From a virus, in IMG/VR virus record IMGVR_UViG_3300045996_001815, positions 1 to 60,234 of that record: DNA of 60,234 bases. One strand, written 5' to 3'. Every line of letters begins with the position of its first letter. The stretch's first letter is position 1. The notes beneath the pieces are model-generated. The model made no database searches and was not told where the DNA came from. It saw nothing but the letters and a program-made list of their open reading frames with translations. Shown in pieces: positions 25,663 through 31,938 of this stretch. The position numbers and the translations under genes were made by a program.

Positions 25663-25866
25663 TCAGCGCGGATTCGCCAGCACGTAGCGCTGCAGGTCCG
25701 CGTACAGAGGATGGTCGGCCAAGTCGATGCGCGCCGTGTCCATCGCGTCCATCACGTCGTGCTCGATCGTCACCTTCACCGTGCGGATGTAGCCGGCAGC
25801 GTTCTTGGTGTCGAACGAGATGTGGAAGGTGTTCGTCGGCGGAAGACCGTCGGAGCGTTGAGCCAT
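25663..25866 (-). CDS. Hypothetical protein
   Basis: 67 residues (FHISFDTKNAAGYIRTVKVT, then MDTARIDLADHPLYADLQRY). It looks like a small αβ fold. ATG at 25,866 has AGGA at good spacing; the ATG at 25,875 would sit on that site. A terminator lies about 100 bases upstream. Confidence 0.6.
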   Translation of the reverse strand: MAQRSDGLPPTNTFHISFDTKNAAGYIRTVKVTIEHDVMDAMDTARIDLADHPLYADLQRYVLANPR

Positions 25867-25970
25867 GGCCGTCATCCTGTGGGAAGTTGCGCAACCGCGG
25901 AGCATTGTTGGAACTCGCGCGTTGCACCCGGCGTGACAGCGAGATGCATGCCCGCGAGATTTGCGAGGTC

Positions 25971-25991
25971 AAAAGAACCACGATCCGTGGT
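25971..25991 (-). terminator. Intrinsic terminator in the early minus operon
   Basis: On the minus strand ACCACG/CGTGGT form a 6-bp stem with a three-base loop, followed by TTCTTTT. It lies after the LuxR-type HTH gene at 26,008 and would limit expression of the replication genes downstream unless antitermination occurs. Confidence 0.6.
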
Positions 25992-26007
25992 GGTGTGGCT
26001 GTCAGCG

Positions 26008-26241
26008 TCATGGCAGCACCTGGGTATTTCCGTAGGTGCGCTCATACCAGCGCCCAAAATTCACCAGCCCGCGTACGCCGATCTTCTCGAACATTGAAGC
26101 TGCGTGGATGTCGACAGTGCGCTTCGAGCAGCCGAGCTTTGTGGCGATCTGCTTGTAGACCAGTCCTGAGCCGAGCAGGTGCATCACCTCGGTCTCTCGG
26201 GGTGTAAGCGCGCAGTCGGCGGATTTGAGGACGGCGCTCAT
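26008..26241 (-). CDS. LuxR/GerE-type HTH regulator
   Basis: 77 residues, essentially one domain: ALTPRETEVMHLLGSGLVYK, then QIATKLGCSKRTVDIHAASM and FEKIGVRGLVNFGRW. All key positions of the LuxR C-terminal HTH are present, and nothing else. Stand-alone GerE-like proteins activate by binding inverted repeats near −35. Its place near the start of the minus early operon suggests control of downstream genes. Confidence 0.85.
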   Translation of the reverse strand: MSAVLKSADCALTPRETEVMHLLGSGLVYKQIATKLGCSKRTVDIHAASMFEKIGVRGLVNFGRWYERTYGNTQVLP

Positions 26242-26525
26242 GGCTGCTCACCCTTTGATTGGGCCGCGCGGTACTTCGCGATGGCGGCGCGCTTCTCATC
26301 CAGTCCAACGAATCGAAACGGCGGATCGTCGATGAAACAATCCCGGGGCAGTTGCGTGCGCTCGATGTGCTCGAGGTCAATGCAGCCCCAGATCAAAATC
26401 CCGAGGTACCCCGCGAATGCGAACAGCCAGATGATCATCGCGGGCAATGAGTGCACCGCGAGCGGCAGCGTGCCAGCGATCGCCCATGTCGCCGCGATGG
26501 CGCGGAGGTGGGTCCGGAGGATCAT
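26238..26525 (-). CDS. Small membrane protein
   Basis: 95 residues with two hydrophobic segments (HLRAIAATWAIAGTLPLAVH region and MIIWLFAFAGYLGILIWGCI). The C-terminal 45 residues are charged and likely cytoplasmic. Coupled by ATGA to the HTH gene. Function unknown. Confidence 0.65.
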   Translation of the reverse strand: MILRTHLRAIAATWAIAGTLPLAVHSLPAMIIWLFAFAGYLGILIWGCIDLEHIERTQLPRDCFIDDPPFRFVGLDEKRAAIAKYRAAQSKGEQP

Positions 26526-26785
26526 GCCGGCACCTTCGTTGGATTGAAGTGCGGCACGTCGGACCAGCTGACGACCTGCAGGTCGTCGCGCGGCGGGCGT
26601 TTCTTCTCTAGATTGGTCGGCCTCGGCCGGTAGCCGTTGTGCACTGGGCCGGCGCTCAGCGCCCGCGCACCGTGTGTCCATTGGGTGACACACCGTGTAA
26701 GGGAAAACCCGAATTGGCATGCAACCCTGGCAAGAATCCCGACGTCAGAAGCGATCACAGGTACGTGAAAGTACCGACGACGCAT
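26522..26785 (-). CDS. Hypothetical protein, first gene of the minus early operon
   Basis: Up to 87 residues from an ATG at 26,785; no clear ribosome site, so a later start is possible. The C-terminus (PRDDLQVVSWSDVPHFNPTK) looks ordered; the N-terminal half is basic and Cys-containing. Two inverted repeats lie within it (26,672-26,693 and 26,760-26,775), which argues that the true start may be further in. Confidence 0.4.
   Translation of the reverse strand: MRRRYFHVPVIASDVGILARVACQFGFSLTRCVTQWTHGARALSAGPVHNGYRPRPTNLEKKRPPRDDLQVVSWSDVPHFNPTKVPA
26672..26693. promoter_or_regulatory. Inverted repeat GTGTGTC-N8-GACACAC
   Basis: GTGTGTC (26,672-26,678) and GACACAC (26,687-26,693) pair perfectly around CATTGGGT. 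It has operator-like size but differs from the GGGAC operator set. Candidate site for one of the LuxR-type proteins. It lies inside the possible coding frame at 26,522-26,785. Confidence 0.35.
26760..26775. promoter_or_regulatory. Inverted repeat GGTAC-N6-GTACC
   Basis: GGTAC (26,760-26,764) and GTACC (26,771-26,775) around GTGAAA, near the first possible start of the minus early operon. Its location fits an operator, but no promoter boxes were convincing. Confidence 0.3.
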
Positions 26786-27071
26786 CCGTTTGATGGGCGT
26801 CGGAAAACAACGACAACCCTCAGCAGAACCATGCCACTTCCTACAAGAACATTTCGGATATTCACGATGCAGCCGCGGCCGCAGGGTAGTGGCGTTCCGC
26901 AGTGCTGCGCGGCACTCTCGGTGTGCGGCTCGTATAACAACAGCGGGCCGCGAAGGGATGCCACGGCGCAGGGAGGTGCTTTGCGAAGTGGAGGAGCCCG
27001 GTATGGATCTCAGGAGATTCCGCGGATTCCCGCGACTGGCAACGAGCAACGGCACGCGGGTATCCATGAAA

Positions 27072-27326
27072 TCAGGCGTTGGCGCCGGCAGGCGCTTGCG
27101 GCCGCACGGTAGGGCCTGCATGAACCCGCATCAGGTCGTCGGCCGTAAGAGCCTTGCCCCTAGCACGAGCAGCGTCGCAGATGGACTGCCAGTACTCAGG
27201 CGGGATGAGCCTGCGCTTCTTCCACTTGATGACCTTCCACTGGGATTGGCCGATGTCGCCGGCCAACTCAACCAGGGTCTTCCACAGGTCAAACACGTCG
27301 TCGATGTCGGTGATGGGACTATCCAT
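27072..27326 (-). CDS. Cro/CI-like regulator (carph-isopro type HTH)
   Basis: 84 residues. FDLWKTLVELAGDIGQSQWK, then VIKWKKRRLIPPEYWQSICD, looks like a Cro-type HTH in which residues after SQWKV form the recognition helix (carph-isopro-like proteins). The start at 27,326 is chosen because a TTGACG-N18-TATAAC promoter places +1 on or next to this ATG, giving a leaderless mRNA as λ cI has. The longer frame from 27,377 would run through operators. One operator covers the start codon and another the promoter spacer, so it is autoregulated or countered by the divergent regulator. Confidence 0.75.
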   Translation of the reverse strand: MDSPITDIDDVFDLWKTLVELAGDIGQSQWKVIKWKKRRLIPPEYWQSICDAARARGKALTADDLMRVHAGPTVRPQAPAGANA

Positions 27327-27329
27327 CCC
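27315..27329. promoter_or_regulatory. Operator O1
   Basis: GGGACTATCCATCCC, one mismatch in the right arm from GGGAC-N5-GTCCC. It covers the start codon of the minus-strand regulator. Confidence 0.7.
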
Positions 27330-27332
27330 GGC

Positions 27333-27362
27333 GTTATATCTCGGGACTATTCGTCCCGTCAA
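27333..27362 (-). promoter_or_regulatory. Promoter of the minus-strand regulator (leaderless)
   Basis: Minus strand: TTGACG at 27,362-27,357, an 18-base spacer, TATAAC at 27,338-27,333. The ATG at 27,326 is the seventh base after the −10 box. Operator O2 lies entirely in the spacer apart from one shared base. Confidence 0.75.
27343..27357. promoter_or_regulatory. Operator O2
   Basis: GGGACTATTCGTCCC, perfect arms, flanked by C and G so the palindrome extends to 17 bases (CGGGAC...GTCCCG). It lies between the −10 and −35 boxes of the regulator promoter. Confidence 0.85.
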
Positions 27363-27401
27363 CGTCGGTCTACGCATCCCGTGCGTGAGCGGTCATCCGC
27401 T

Positions 27402-27416
27402 GGGACACTTAGTCCC
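27402..27416. promoter_or_regulatory. Operator O3
   Basis: GGGACACTTAGTCCC, perfect arms, ending on the base before the plus-strand regulator's ATG. A weaker candidate (CGGTCTACGCATCCC) lies at 27,366-27,380 between O2 and O3. Confidence 0.85.
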
Positions 27417-27722
27417 ATGGGTAGAGGCGTCACACCACAGTCATTCGTGCAGATCTTTTGCGGGCGTGTGAAGACGCTCGTGAAGGAATCAGGAATGTCG
27501 AATGCGGAGGTTGCCGCAGCGCTTGGGGTCGAGGTCGATACGATGCGTCGCTATCAGAACCGGCTGCTCATGCCGCATCACATGGTCCATCGGTTCTGCG
27601 AGCTCATGGGCGTCAAGACAGACTTTCTGTTCCGCGAGCCTACGGTTCGGCTTGAAGCCGAAGTTCTGCCGCGGCAGCAGAAAGAGATCCCGCGGCTCAC
27701 AAGCAGAAAGGTCCGCGCATAG
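27417..27722 (+). CDS. Divergent HTH regulator (immunity repressor/antirepressor candidate)
   Basis: 101 residues. An HTH (KTLVKESGMSNAEVAAALGV, then EVDTMRRYQNRLLMPHHMVH) is followed by FCELMGVKTDFLFRE and a basic tail. Operator O3 abuts the ATG and there is no ribosome site, so translation may be leaderless or weak. Its recognition helix (ending MRRY) resembles that of the small HTH protein at 43,372. The upstream frame continuing from 26,790 is not coding. Which of this pair is the true repressor cannot be told. Confidence 0.75.
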   Translation: MGRGVTPQSFVQIFCGRVKTLVKESGMSNAEVAAALGVEVDTMRRYQNRLLMPHHMVHRFCELMGVKTDFLFREPTVRLEAEVLPRQQKEIPRLTSRKVRA

Positions 27723-27972
27723 ATGGCGAAAAATCTAGCGCGCAGCAATTCTCTGATCCTTAGGGAGACCCCTACCGTCTTCTCGGGGCTCCGGGGCCTT
27801 GGTTCAGGGCCCGATTCCAGTCCAGATGTACAGCGGCGAAAAATTGTGCGGAACCGTTCGCCATCAATGGCACGCGGTCTCGTCCCCCACCGGCCAGCTC
27901 CAAGCGCTGACGGGCTTTGTCTCCCATGAACCCGCTTTTCGCGTCGCCGCTTCTGGGCAGCTCCGCCGGCCC

Positions 27973-28099
27973 GGATCAAAGGCCGTTTCGCCAAACTGCT
28001 TGCGCATTTTCGGCCGAGCCGCCGGCTCCACCGGGTTCGGGTTCTAAAAATGCGCGCCAATCGCCTGCTGTCTTGAGGGGCCTGGACAGGCTTTGATCC
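27973..28099. ncRNA. Candidate structured RNA with nested stems
   Basis: GGATCAAAG (27,973-27,981) pairs with CTTTGATCC (28,091-28,099). Inside it GCGCATTTT (28,002-28,010) pairs with AAAATGCGC (28,047-28,055), with GC-rich hairpins in between. Nested perfect 9-bp stems in a non-coding part of the immunity region suggest a regulatory RNA. Strand unknown. Confidence 0.35.
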
Positions 28100-28164
28100 A
28101 GCACAAACTTCGCGCCTCGGGCGAGGTCGCGGCGCGGGCGCAGCGCGGCAGGGGGCGCGGGAAC

Positions 28165-28260
28165 AAAGAAATTTGTGGCGGCTTACCGGATGCGGGTATA
28201 GATTCCCGCACCGCCCGGTGCTCCGACACTGACCTAGTAACTCATTCCCGGACACCTGGC
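28165..28260. ncRNA. Candidate C4-type immunity RNA
   Basis: TGCGGG and CCCGCA (28,191-28,210) form a hairpin with loop TATAGATT; a second (CACC-GCCC-GGTG, 28,209-28,220) follows, then unpaired sequence with ACTGACCTAGTAACTC. From memory this resembles the conserved leader found near immunity genes of proteobacterial prophages, in the place where P1-type C4 antisense RNA acts. This is a recollection and needs a covariance search. Confidence 0.3.
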
Positions 28261-28404
28261 GCGCGGCTTGCCGGCCGCGGCCATACGCCTCGACATCCGA
28301 AAGGGTGCCGGGGCGTTTGTGCTTATAGAGCCTTCCGAGTGCCGGGTCAAATCGCACTGCGGTAAACCGCTACGCATAATCCAAACGACTATTTGCCGTC
28401 ACAC

Positions 28405-28419
28405 GGGACAAATAGTCCT
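28405..28419. promoter_or_regulatory. Operator O4
   Basis: GGGACAAATAGTCCT, one mismatch at the last base; its last base is the first T of the −35 box of the plus early promoter. O5 starts 23 bases further on, about two helical turns. Confidence 0.8.
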
Positions 28420-28447
28420 TGACATGCGGGACGAATAGTCCCACATT
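28419..28447 (+). promoter_or_regulatory. Operator-controlled promoter of the plus early operon
   Basis: TTGACA at 28,419-28,424, a 17-base spacer and CACATT at 28,442-28,447. Operator O5 fills the spacer and O4 abuts the −35 box, so a bound repressor would block RNA polymerase. It would drive the genes from 28,481 to the integrase. Confidence 0.75.
28428..28442. promoter_or_regulatory. Operator O5
   Basis: GGGACGAATAGTCCC, perfect arms, lying between the −35 and −10 boxes of the plus early promoter, the same placement as O2 in the regulator promoter. Confidence 0.85.
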
Positions 28448-28480
28448 TGCGCCCATCGAACACCGATGGAGCGAGCGCAG

Positions 28481-28693
28481 ATGCCCGACCCAACCAACAC
28501 TCCGTTTCCAGAGCCGCGACCGCCGGCCGTCATGGTGGCCCTGCTCTGCGCAGGCCTCGTCGTCCTGACGCTGGCCCTGTGCAAGTTCGCGGGCGAGTCC
28601 GAGCTCGGCTCCGACCACGTCACCTTCCAGGCTGCTGAGTGCCAGCAGGTCGGCTCCACGCTCACCTGCAGCCGCACGGTGGGGGCGCGATGA
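28481..28693 (+). CDS. Small membrane protein, first gene of plus early operon
   Basis: 70 residues with one hydrophobic segment (PAVMVALLCAGLVVLTLALC) after a Pro-rich start and an acidic, Cys-containing outer part. ATG at 28,481 has GGAGCGA upstream; the ATG at 28,466 is too near the transcription start. As the first product after induction it may act on the host membrane. Confidence 0.65.
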   Translation: MPDPTNTPFPEPRPPAVMVALLCAGLVVLTLALCKFAGESELGSDHVTFQAAECQQVGSTLTCSRTVGAR

Positions 28694-28908
28694 TCTCCAT
28701 CGACACCATCCTGCACCCCGGCGATGAGCGCGTTCAACATCGGACCGTCGAGCTTTGCTCGATTACCGGAGACCACGCTTGGCGTGACGATGAGTGCACG
28801 ACCTGCGGCGCTCGCATCAGACGCGACTTACCGAGAAGGGATCAGATCCGCAAATACCACGCTGACCTGGCGGCGAAGTCTGCTAACAGAAAAGGCGGTG
28901 CAGCATGA
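28690..28908 (+). CDS. Small zinc-ribbon protein
   Basis: 72 residues. CSITGDHAWRDDECTTCGAR gives a C/H-C-C zinc site; the rest is basic and helical. Coupled by ATGA. Not recognised. Confidence 0.6.
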   Translation: MISIDTILHPGDERVQHRTVELCSITGDHAWRDDECTTCGARIRRDLPRRDQIRKYHADLAAKSANRKGGAA

Positions 28909-29165
28909 GTGGTCCAAAGTTCATGGCCCGCTGCACCAGCTGCAAGCAAGCAGCAGCCATGACCGCTGAGCAGTTGCAGGAAGCGCGCGAAATTGGCTGC
29001 GCCTTCTCCGACTGCTGCGGCGCCGTCGCCACCGTAGAGAGCGTCACGGTGCGCCTCGCACAGTCCAAGCGCTCGTCCGCTCAATCCCGCCGCGATGCCA
29101 AGCGCAGGGCCGAGGACGCGAAGTATTTGCAGCCGGGCTGGTCGTTGCCGGAGGTTCGGTCATGA
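28905..29165 (+). CDS. Small zinc-binding protein
   Basis: 86 residues with CTSCKQAAAM near the start and CAFSDCCG further on, then a long basic helix (RSSAQSRRDAKRRAEDAKYL). Adaptor or nucleic acid-binding role possible. Coupled both ends. Confidence 0.6.
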   Translation: MSGPKFMARCTSCKQAAAMTAEQLQEAREIGCAFSDCCGAVATVESVTVRLAQSKRSSAQSRRDAKRRAEDAKYLQPGWSLPEVRS

Positions 29166-29833
29166 CCGCCGCCGACATCCGCGCCGCGCTCGACGACACC
29201 ACTCTGGTGAGCCTGCAGGCGATGCAGCGCACGTTGCTGAGCCGGCTGCGTACTGCGCCAGCGATCCAGCTGGACGCTCAGCAGGACATTGACGACGACT
29301 ACCGCGCGCAGTTGACGGCGATCGACGAAGAAATCCTGCAGCGCACGGCGAAGTTCGCCCACAACGCAGGCATGCCGTGGACCACGCTGGACGACAACCG
29401 CCTCAAGCGCCTTGCCGGTGCCGGCGAAGCGATAGAGGCGATTGCCAGCACGCTCGGCCGCACCTGCGCCGGCGTCTGTCAGCACGCCGCCCGATTCGGA
29501 TACGAATTCGGCAACGACGGTCGCGCGACCGTCGCCAGCCAAGCGCATTGCCCCGCTGCGCCAAATTGCGAGGAGACTGAATGGAGGGATTGCAGCTGTG
29601 TAGCCGCCGAACGTGATGGCAGCGCCATCGACGCCACAACCATAGACTCGATTCATTCCGCAGTTCTTGGATCCGCTGGGGCCGCGCCAGCGCCGCACAC
29701 GGTAAGCGGCAAGGATCGGGACTGGCCTGCTCAATTCCCCCCGATAGACGGTCGCAGCGCTGAGCCGAGCCTCGAGCAGCGGCGTGACAGGGATTTCGTT
29801 CGGCAGGTGGCAGCGGTGCGAGGTGCTCTATGA
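29162..29833 (+). CDS. Myb/SANT-like HTH protein
   Basis: 223 residues. A helical region up to about residue 70 is followed by WTTLDDNRLKRLAGAGEAIE, then GRTCAGVCQHAARFGY, a Myb-like HTH of the type fused to phage homing or nuclease proteins. The last 100 residues are low in order and cover a stretch where the other strand reads more like protein, so the C-terminus may be recent or mis-framed. Confidence 0.55.
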   Translation: MTAADIRAALDDTTLVSLQAMQRTLLSRLRTAPAIQLDAQQDIDDDYRAQLTAIDEEILQRTAKFAHNAGMPWTTLDDNRLKRLAGAGEAIEAIASTLGRTCAGVCQHAARFGYEFGNDGRATVASQAHCPAAPNCEETEWRDCSCVAAERDGSAIDATTIDSIHSAVLGSAGAAPAPHTVSGKDRDWPAQFPPIDGRSAEPSLEQRRDRDFVRQVAAVRGAL

Positions 29834-30066
29834 GGCGCCGCAAACCCCTACGACAAGTGATGCTGATGGCCGCACGCGCTGCGCACCGCGAATTCAACGC
29901 CGCGCCTGCATGCCACGTGAGCTTCGCCACCGTTCGCCGGCGCCGAGTGTTCGTGCAGCGCGATCACAACGGTGATGCATATCCGCTCGCCGACCTGCGT
30001 CGATGCTGGAGACCTGATGGTGTGTATCGGACTCCGTTGCACGCCGCATTCGAGGTGACTCCATGA
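29830..30066 (+). CDS. Hypothetical basic protein
   Basis: 78 residues, Arg-rich in the first half (MRRRKPLRQVMLMAARAAHR), then FATVRRRRVFVQRDHNGDAY with a compact β part. Coupled by ATGA to its neighbours. Not recognised. Confidence 0.5.
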   Translation: MRRRKPLRQVMLMAARAAHREFNAAPACHVSFATVRRRRVFVQRDHNGDAYPLADLRRCWRPDGVYRTPLHAAFEVTP

Positions 30067-30170
30067 GCCTGCTGCGCCTGCTCTGTAACTATCTGGTGGT
30101 TATCTGGGGCCAGCTTCGTTATCTGGTTTTCTGCATCGCGCATGAGCTGCGCGAACTCTTCAAACGCTAA
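30063..30170 (+). CDS. Membrane microprotein
   Basis: 35 residues: SLLRLLCNYLVVIWGQLRYL, then VFCIAHELRELFKR. Hydrophobic with a basic C-terminus, probably one amphipathic or transmembrane helix. It overlaps the previous stop by four bases. Too short for a family. Confidence 0.5.
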   Translation: MSLLRLLCNYLVVIWGQLRYLVFCIAHELRELFKR

Positions 30171-30194
30171 TCCAACAACATTGGGAGGACGGTC

Positions 30195-30527
30195 ATGCTT
30201 GCACTGGGACGCAAACTCGGACAGCGGATTCTCATTGGACCTATTGGCGCACCGACGGTAACGCTGCAACTGGTTCGCATGCGTGGCTACAGCGTCGAGA
30301 TCGAATCCAACGGGGTGTTGCTTGAGTTGCAGATTGGGTCAGCGATCCCTTTAGCCGAGGGTATCTCGGTGCGCTTGTTGACGCTTGACAGGCGCCACGC
30401 ACGTTTCGGGGTGCTCGCTCCTCGGGATGTTCCGGTGCATAGGGAAGAGATCGCTCTCAAGATTGCGGGCCAGCGCCCGCGCGGTTTCTTGCGGCTGCCG
30501 TTCCAGGCTTCGAGGAGCGCACCATGA
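30195..30527 (+). CDS. CsrA/RsmA-like regulator with tandem (single-chain dimer-like) layout
   Basis: 110 residues; normal CsrA is about 61. Residues 1-40 (MLALGRKLGQRILIG, then TVTLQLVRMRGYSVEIESNG) match β1-β4 of CsrA. Residues 41-90 match it again (GISVRLLTLDRRHARFGVLA and PRDVPVHREEI), but only this half keeps the RNA-contacting VHREEI. CsrA works as an intertwined dimer on GGA-containing leaders, so two cores in one chain suggest a covalent or mimic dimer. It may redirect host or phage mRNA use or sequester host factors. AGGA-type site upstream. Confidence 0.75.
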   Translation: MLALGRKLGQRILIGPIGAPTVTLQLVRMRGYSVEIESNGVLLELQIGSAIPLAEGISVRLLTLDRRHARFGVLAPRDVPVHREEIALKIAGQRPRGFLRLPFQASRSAP

Positions 30528-30982
30528 GCATCCTGTTGCAACGATGGGTTGCGGGCCGCGTGCGCACGCCTGGCCGATTCTGGCGGACTGTGCGTCGCAT
30601 CGATTCGCGCAGCATCGATCTGGTCACTGCGGTCGTGCACTTCTGGATGATCATCGCTTGCGCTCTAGTGCTGCTCGGCATGAGCGGCTGCGCGAGCAAC
30701 GGCACGATGATGCGTATCGGCCTGCACGCTGACATCACTGATGTGGTGCGCGGGTGCGACCGCGATCGCAATCTCGCGTGCGGACTGAAGGGCCCGCGGG
30801 ACATTGCAGTGATCGAGCTCATGTATGCGCCTGGGTTGCGCACCGATTCGACGATCACGCCCTACTGCTCGTGGCTGCACAAGAGCCACTACAGCGCTGG
30901 CAAGCCATTCAACAACAACTTCGAGCAGGTTGTGGACGCGCCTGGCTGCGGCGGGTTCGTGCAGTTCGGTGGCCGCCGATGA
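30524..30982 (+). CDS. Putative lipoprotein/secreted protein
   Basis: 152 residues. A hydrophobic segment with lipobox-like end (MIIACALVLLGMSGC) begins only near residue 42 after a basic N-terminus, so the true start may be later or it is an N-in anchored protein. The C-terminal part has four cysteines in a secreted-type spacing. Position in the early operon suggests an envelope function such as superinfection exclusion. Confidence 0.55.
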   Translation: MSILLQRWVAGRVRTPGRFWRTVRRIDSRSIDLVTAVVHFWMIIACALVLLGMSGCASNGTMMRIGLHADITDVVRGCDRDRNLACGLKGPRDIAVIELMYAPGLRTDSTITPYCSWLHKSHYSAGKPFNNNFEQVVDAPGCGGFVQFGGRR

Positions 30983-31221
30983 GCGCCGCGATCTACAGCC
31001 TCAAGTGGCGCACTGTTATGGGCCGACCGATCCACGTGGCACCGGTGGCTCGCCGCGAGCTCTCCATCGACTGGGATAGCGAGCGCCTGCGCTGCTGGTC
31101 ACGACCGAAGCTGCCGCAGCTGTCGAGCCTCCAGGGCGAGTTGCTGGTCGCGAAGGCGATGTGCACTCTGTTCGCCGCGGGCATCGTGGCGATCACCACC
31201 GCGCTGAAGGTGTTGGCATGA
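30979..31221 (+). CDS. Hypothetical protein
   Basis: 80 residues, β-like N-terminus (IYSLKWRTVMGRPIHVAPVA) and a hydrophobic helix near the end (MCTLFAAGIVAITTALKVLA) that may be membrane-embedded. ATGA overlap with the previous gene. Confidence 0.55.
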   Translation: MSAAIYSLKWRTVMGRPIHVAPVARRELSIDWDSERLRCWSRPKLPQLSSLQGELLVAKAMCTLFAAGIVAITTALKVLA

Positions 31222-31514
31222 ACCTCGCCGCCTGCTGCCCCACGTGCGGGATGCTGCCTGGCTCGTGCCGGCACACGACCGAGGGCCAGATTTCTATTCC
31301 AACCTGCTCCCAGCCTGCCGCTGCTGCAGCTGTCGTTCCCCCTGCAATCGCGGCAGTTCGGCCAGTCATGAGCCCCGCATCCGTCGGGTGCCTGCTCGCC
31401 GCTGCAACTCCACACCCGGCGCTGCGTGACGAGGTGCTCGCTGCAATAGACGCGGAGCTGGAGAAGCGCGAGAGGATCTATCAGGCGAGTCGCAGCGTCG
31501 AGGGCCGGCAATGA
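31218..31514 (+). CDS. Hypothetical Cys-containing protein
   Basis: 98 residues. N-terminal CCPTCGMLPGSCRH could bind zinc; an Ala/Pro-rich linker follows, then a helix (LRDEVLAAIDAELEKRERIY). Unrecognised; coupled by ATGA at both ends. Confidence 0.5.
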   Translation: MNLAACCPTCGMLPGSCRHTTEGQISIPTCSQPAAAAAVVPPAIAAVRPVMSPASVGCLLAAATPHPALRDEVLAAIDAELEKRERIYQASRSVEGRQ

Positions 31515-31714
31515 AAGTCACGATCACGCTCACCGTCGACGTGCGCACTGCGGACGACATCAACGTCTTCTATTCCAAGATCATGCAGGGGAACGAGCAG
31601 GCAGCGTGCCAGCACCCGCAGACCATGCAGTTCCTGGCGAAGGCTGCACGTGCGATTCAGAACGCGGCCGGCTACCAGCGTCAGATCGAGCGGCAAGCTG
31701 CGGGAGGTGCGTGA
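31511..31714 (+). CDS. Hypothetical protein
   Basis: 67 residues: a β strand then helices (VTITLTVDVRTADDINVFYS, then MQFLAKAARAIQNAAGYQRQ). Small α/β fold; ATGA coupling. No function seen. Confidence 0.5.
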   Translation: MKVTITLTVDVRTADDINVFYSKIMQGNEQAACQHPQTMQFLAKAARAIQNAAGYQRQIERQAAGGA

Positions 31715-31938
31715 TGTGCCTCGCCGGAATGCAACCAGCCGAGCAGCTGCAGATCGAGGATGCGCTCGAGCTCGCAAGACTGTGCAACATCATGGCCGGC
31801 AACTGCGGCAAAGAGCACCGCGCCATCAGAGCCATTCTGCTGGCGTCCTGCGACCTGCTGACGCGACAGCACCTGATGCTGCGGCAGGCGAATCTGGTGC
31901 CACGTGTCGAGTTCCAAGATCAGGGGAGCGCGCACTGA
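31714..31938 (+). CDS. Hypothetical helical protein
   Basis: 74 residues, helical (QLQIEDALELARLCNIMAGN, then IRAILLASCDLLTRQHLMLR). Its ATG overlaps the previous stop by one base (TGATG). Unrecognised. Confidence 0.5.
   Translation: MCLAGMQPAEQLQIEDALELARLCNIMAGNCGKEHRAIRAILLASCDLLTRQHLMLRQANLVPRVEFQDQGSAH

Larger units (their letters stand above)
27723..28404. other. 680-bp apparently non-coding, structured stretch
   Basis: No frame with a convincing product or ribosome site is seen; open frames on both strands are Arg/Gly-rich shadows. A short frame at 27,723-27,929 (68 codons) could be coupled to the regulator, but its product is low in complexity. The stretch contains nested inverted repeats and two further hairpins, listed separately. 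It separates the divergent regulators from the operator-controlled plus promoter. Confidence 0.5.

Noticed and set aside
25199-26011. Minus frame spanning the gene-poor stretch
   Set aside because: It overlaps the better-supported gene at 25,663 and a terminator, and its product is Arg/Ser/Ala-rich.
26790-27416. Upstream extension of the regulator at 27,417
   Set aside because: The frame passes through operators and the regulator promoter, and the HTH domain starts only after 27,417.
27578-28357. 259-codon minus frame across the immunity region
   Set aside because: Arg/Pro/Ser-rich shadow sequence overlapping the plus-strand regulator, without a ribosome site.
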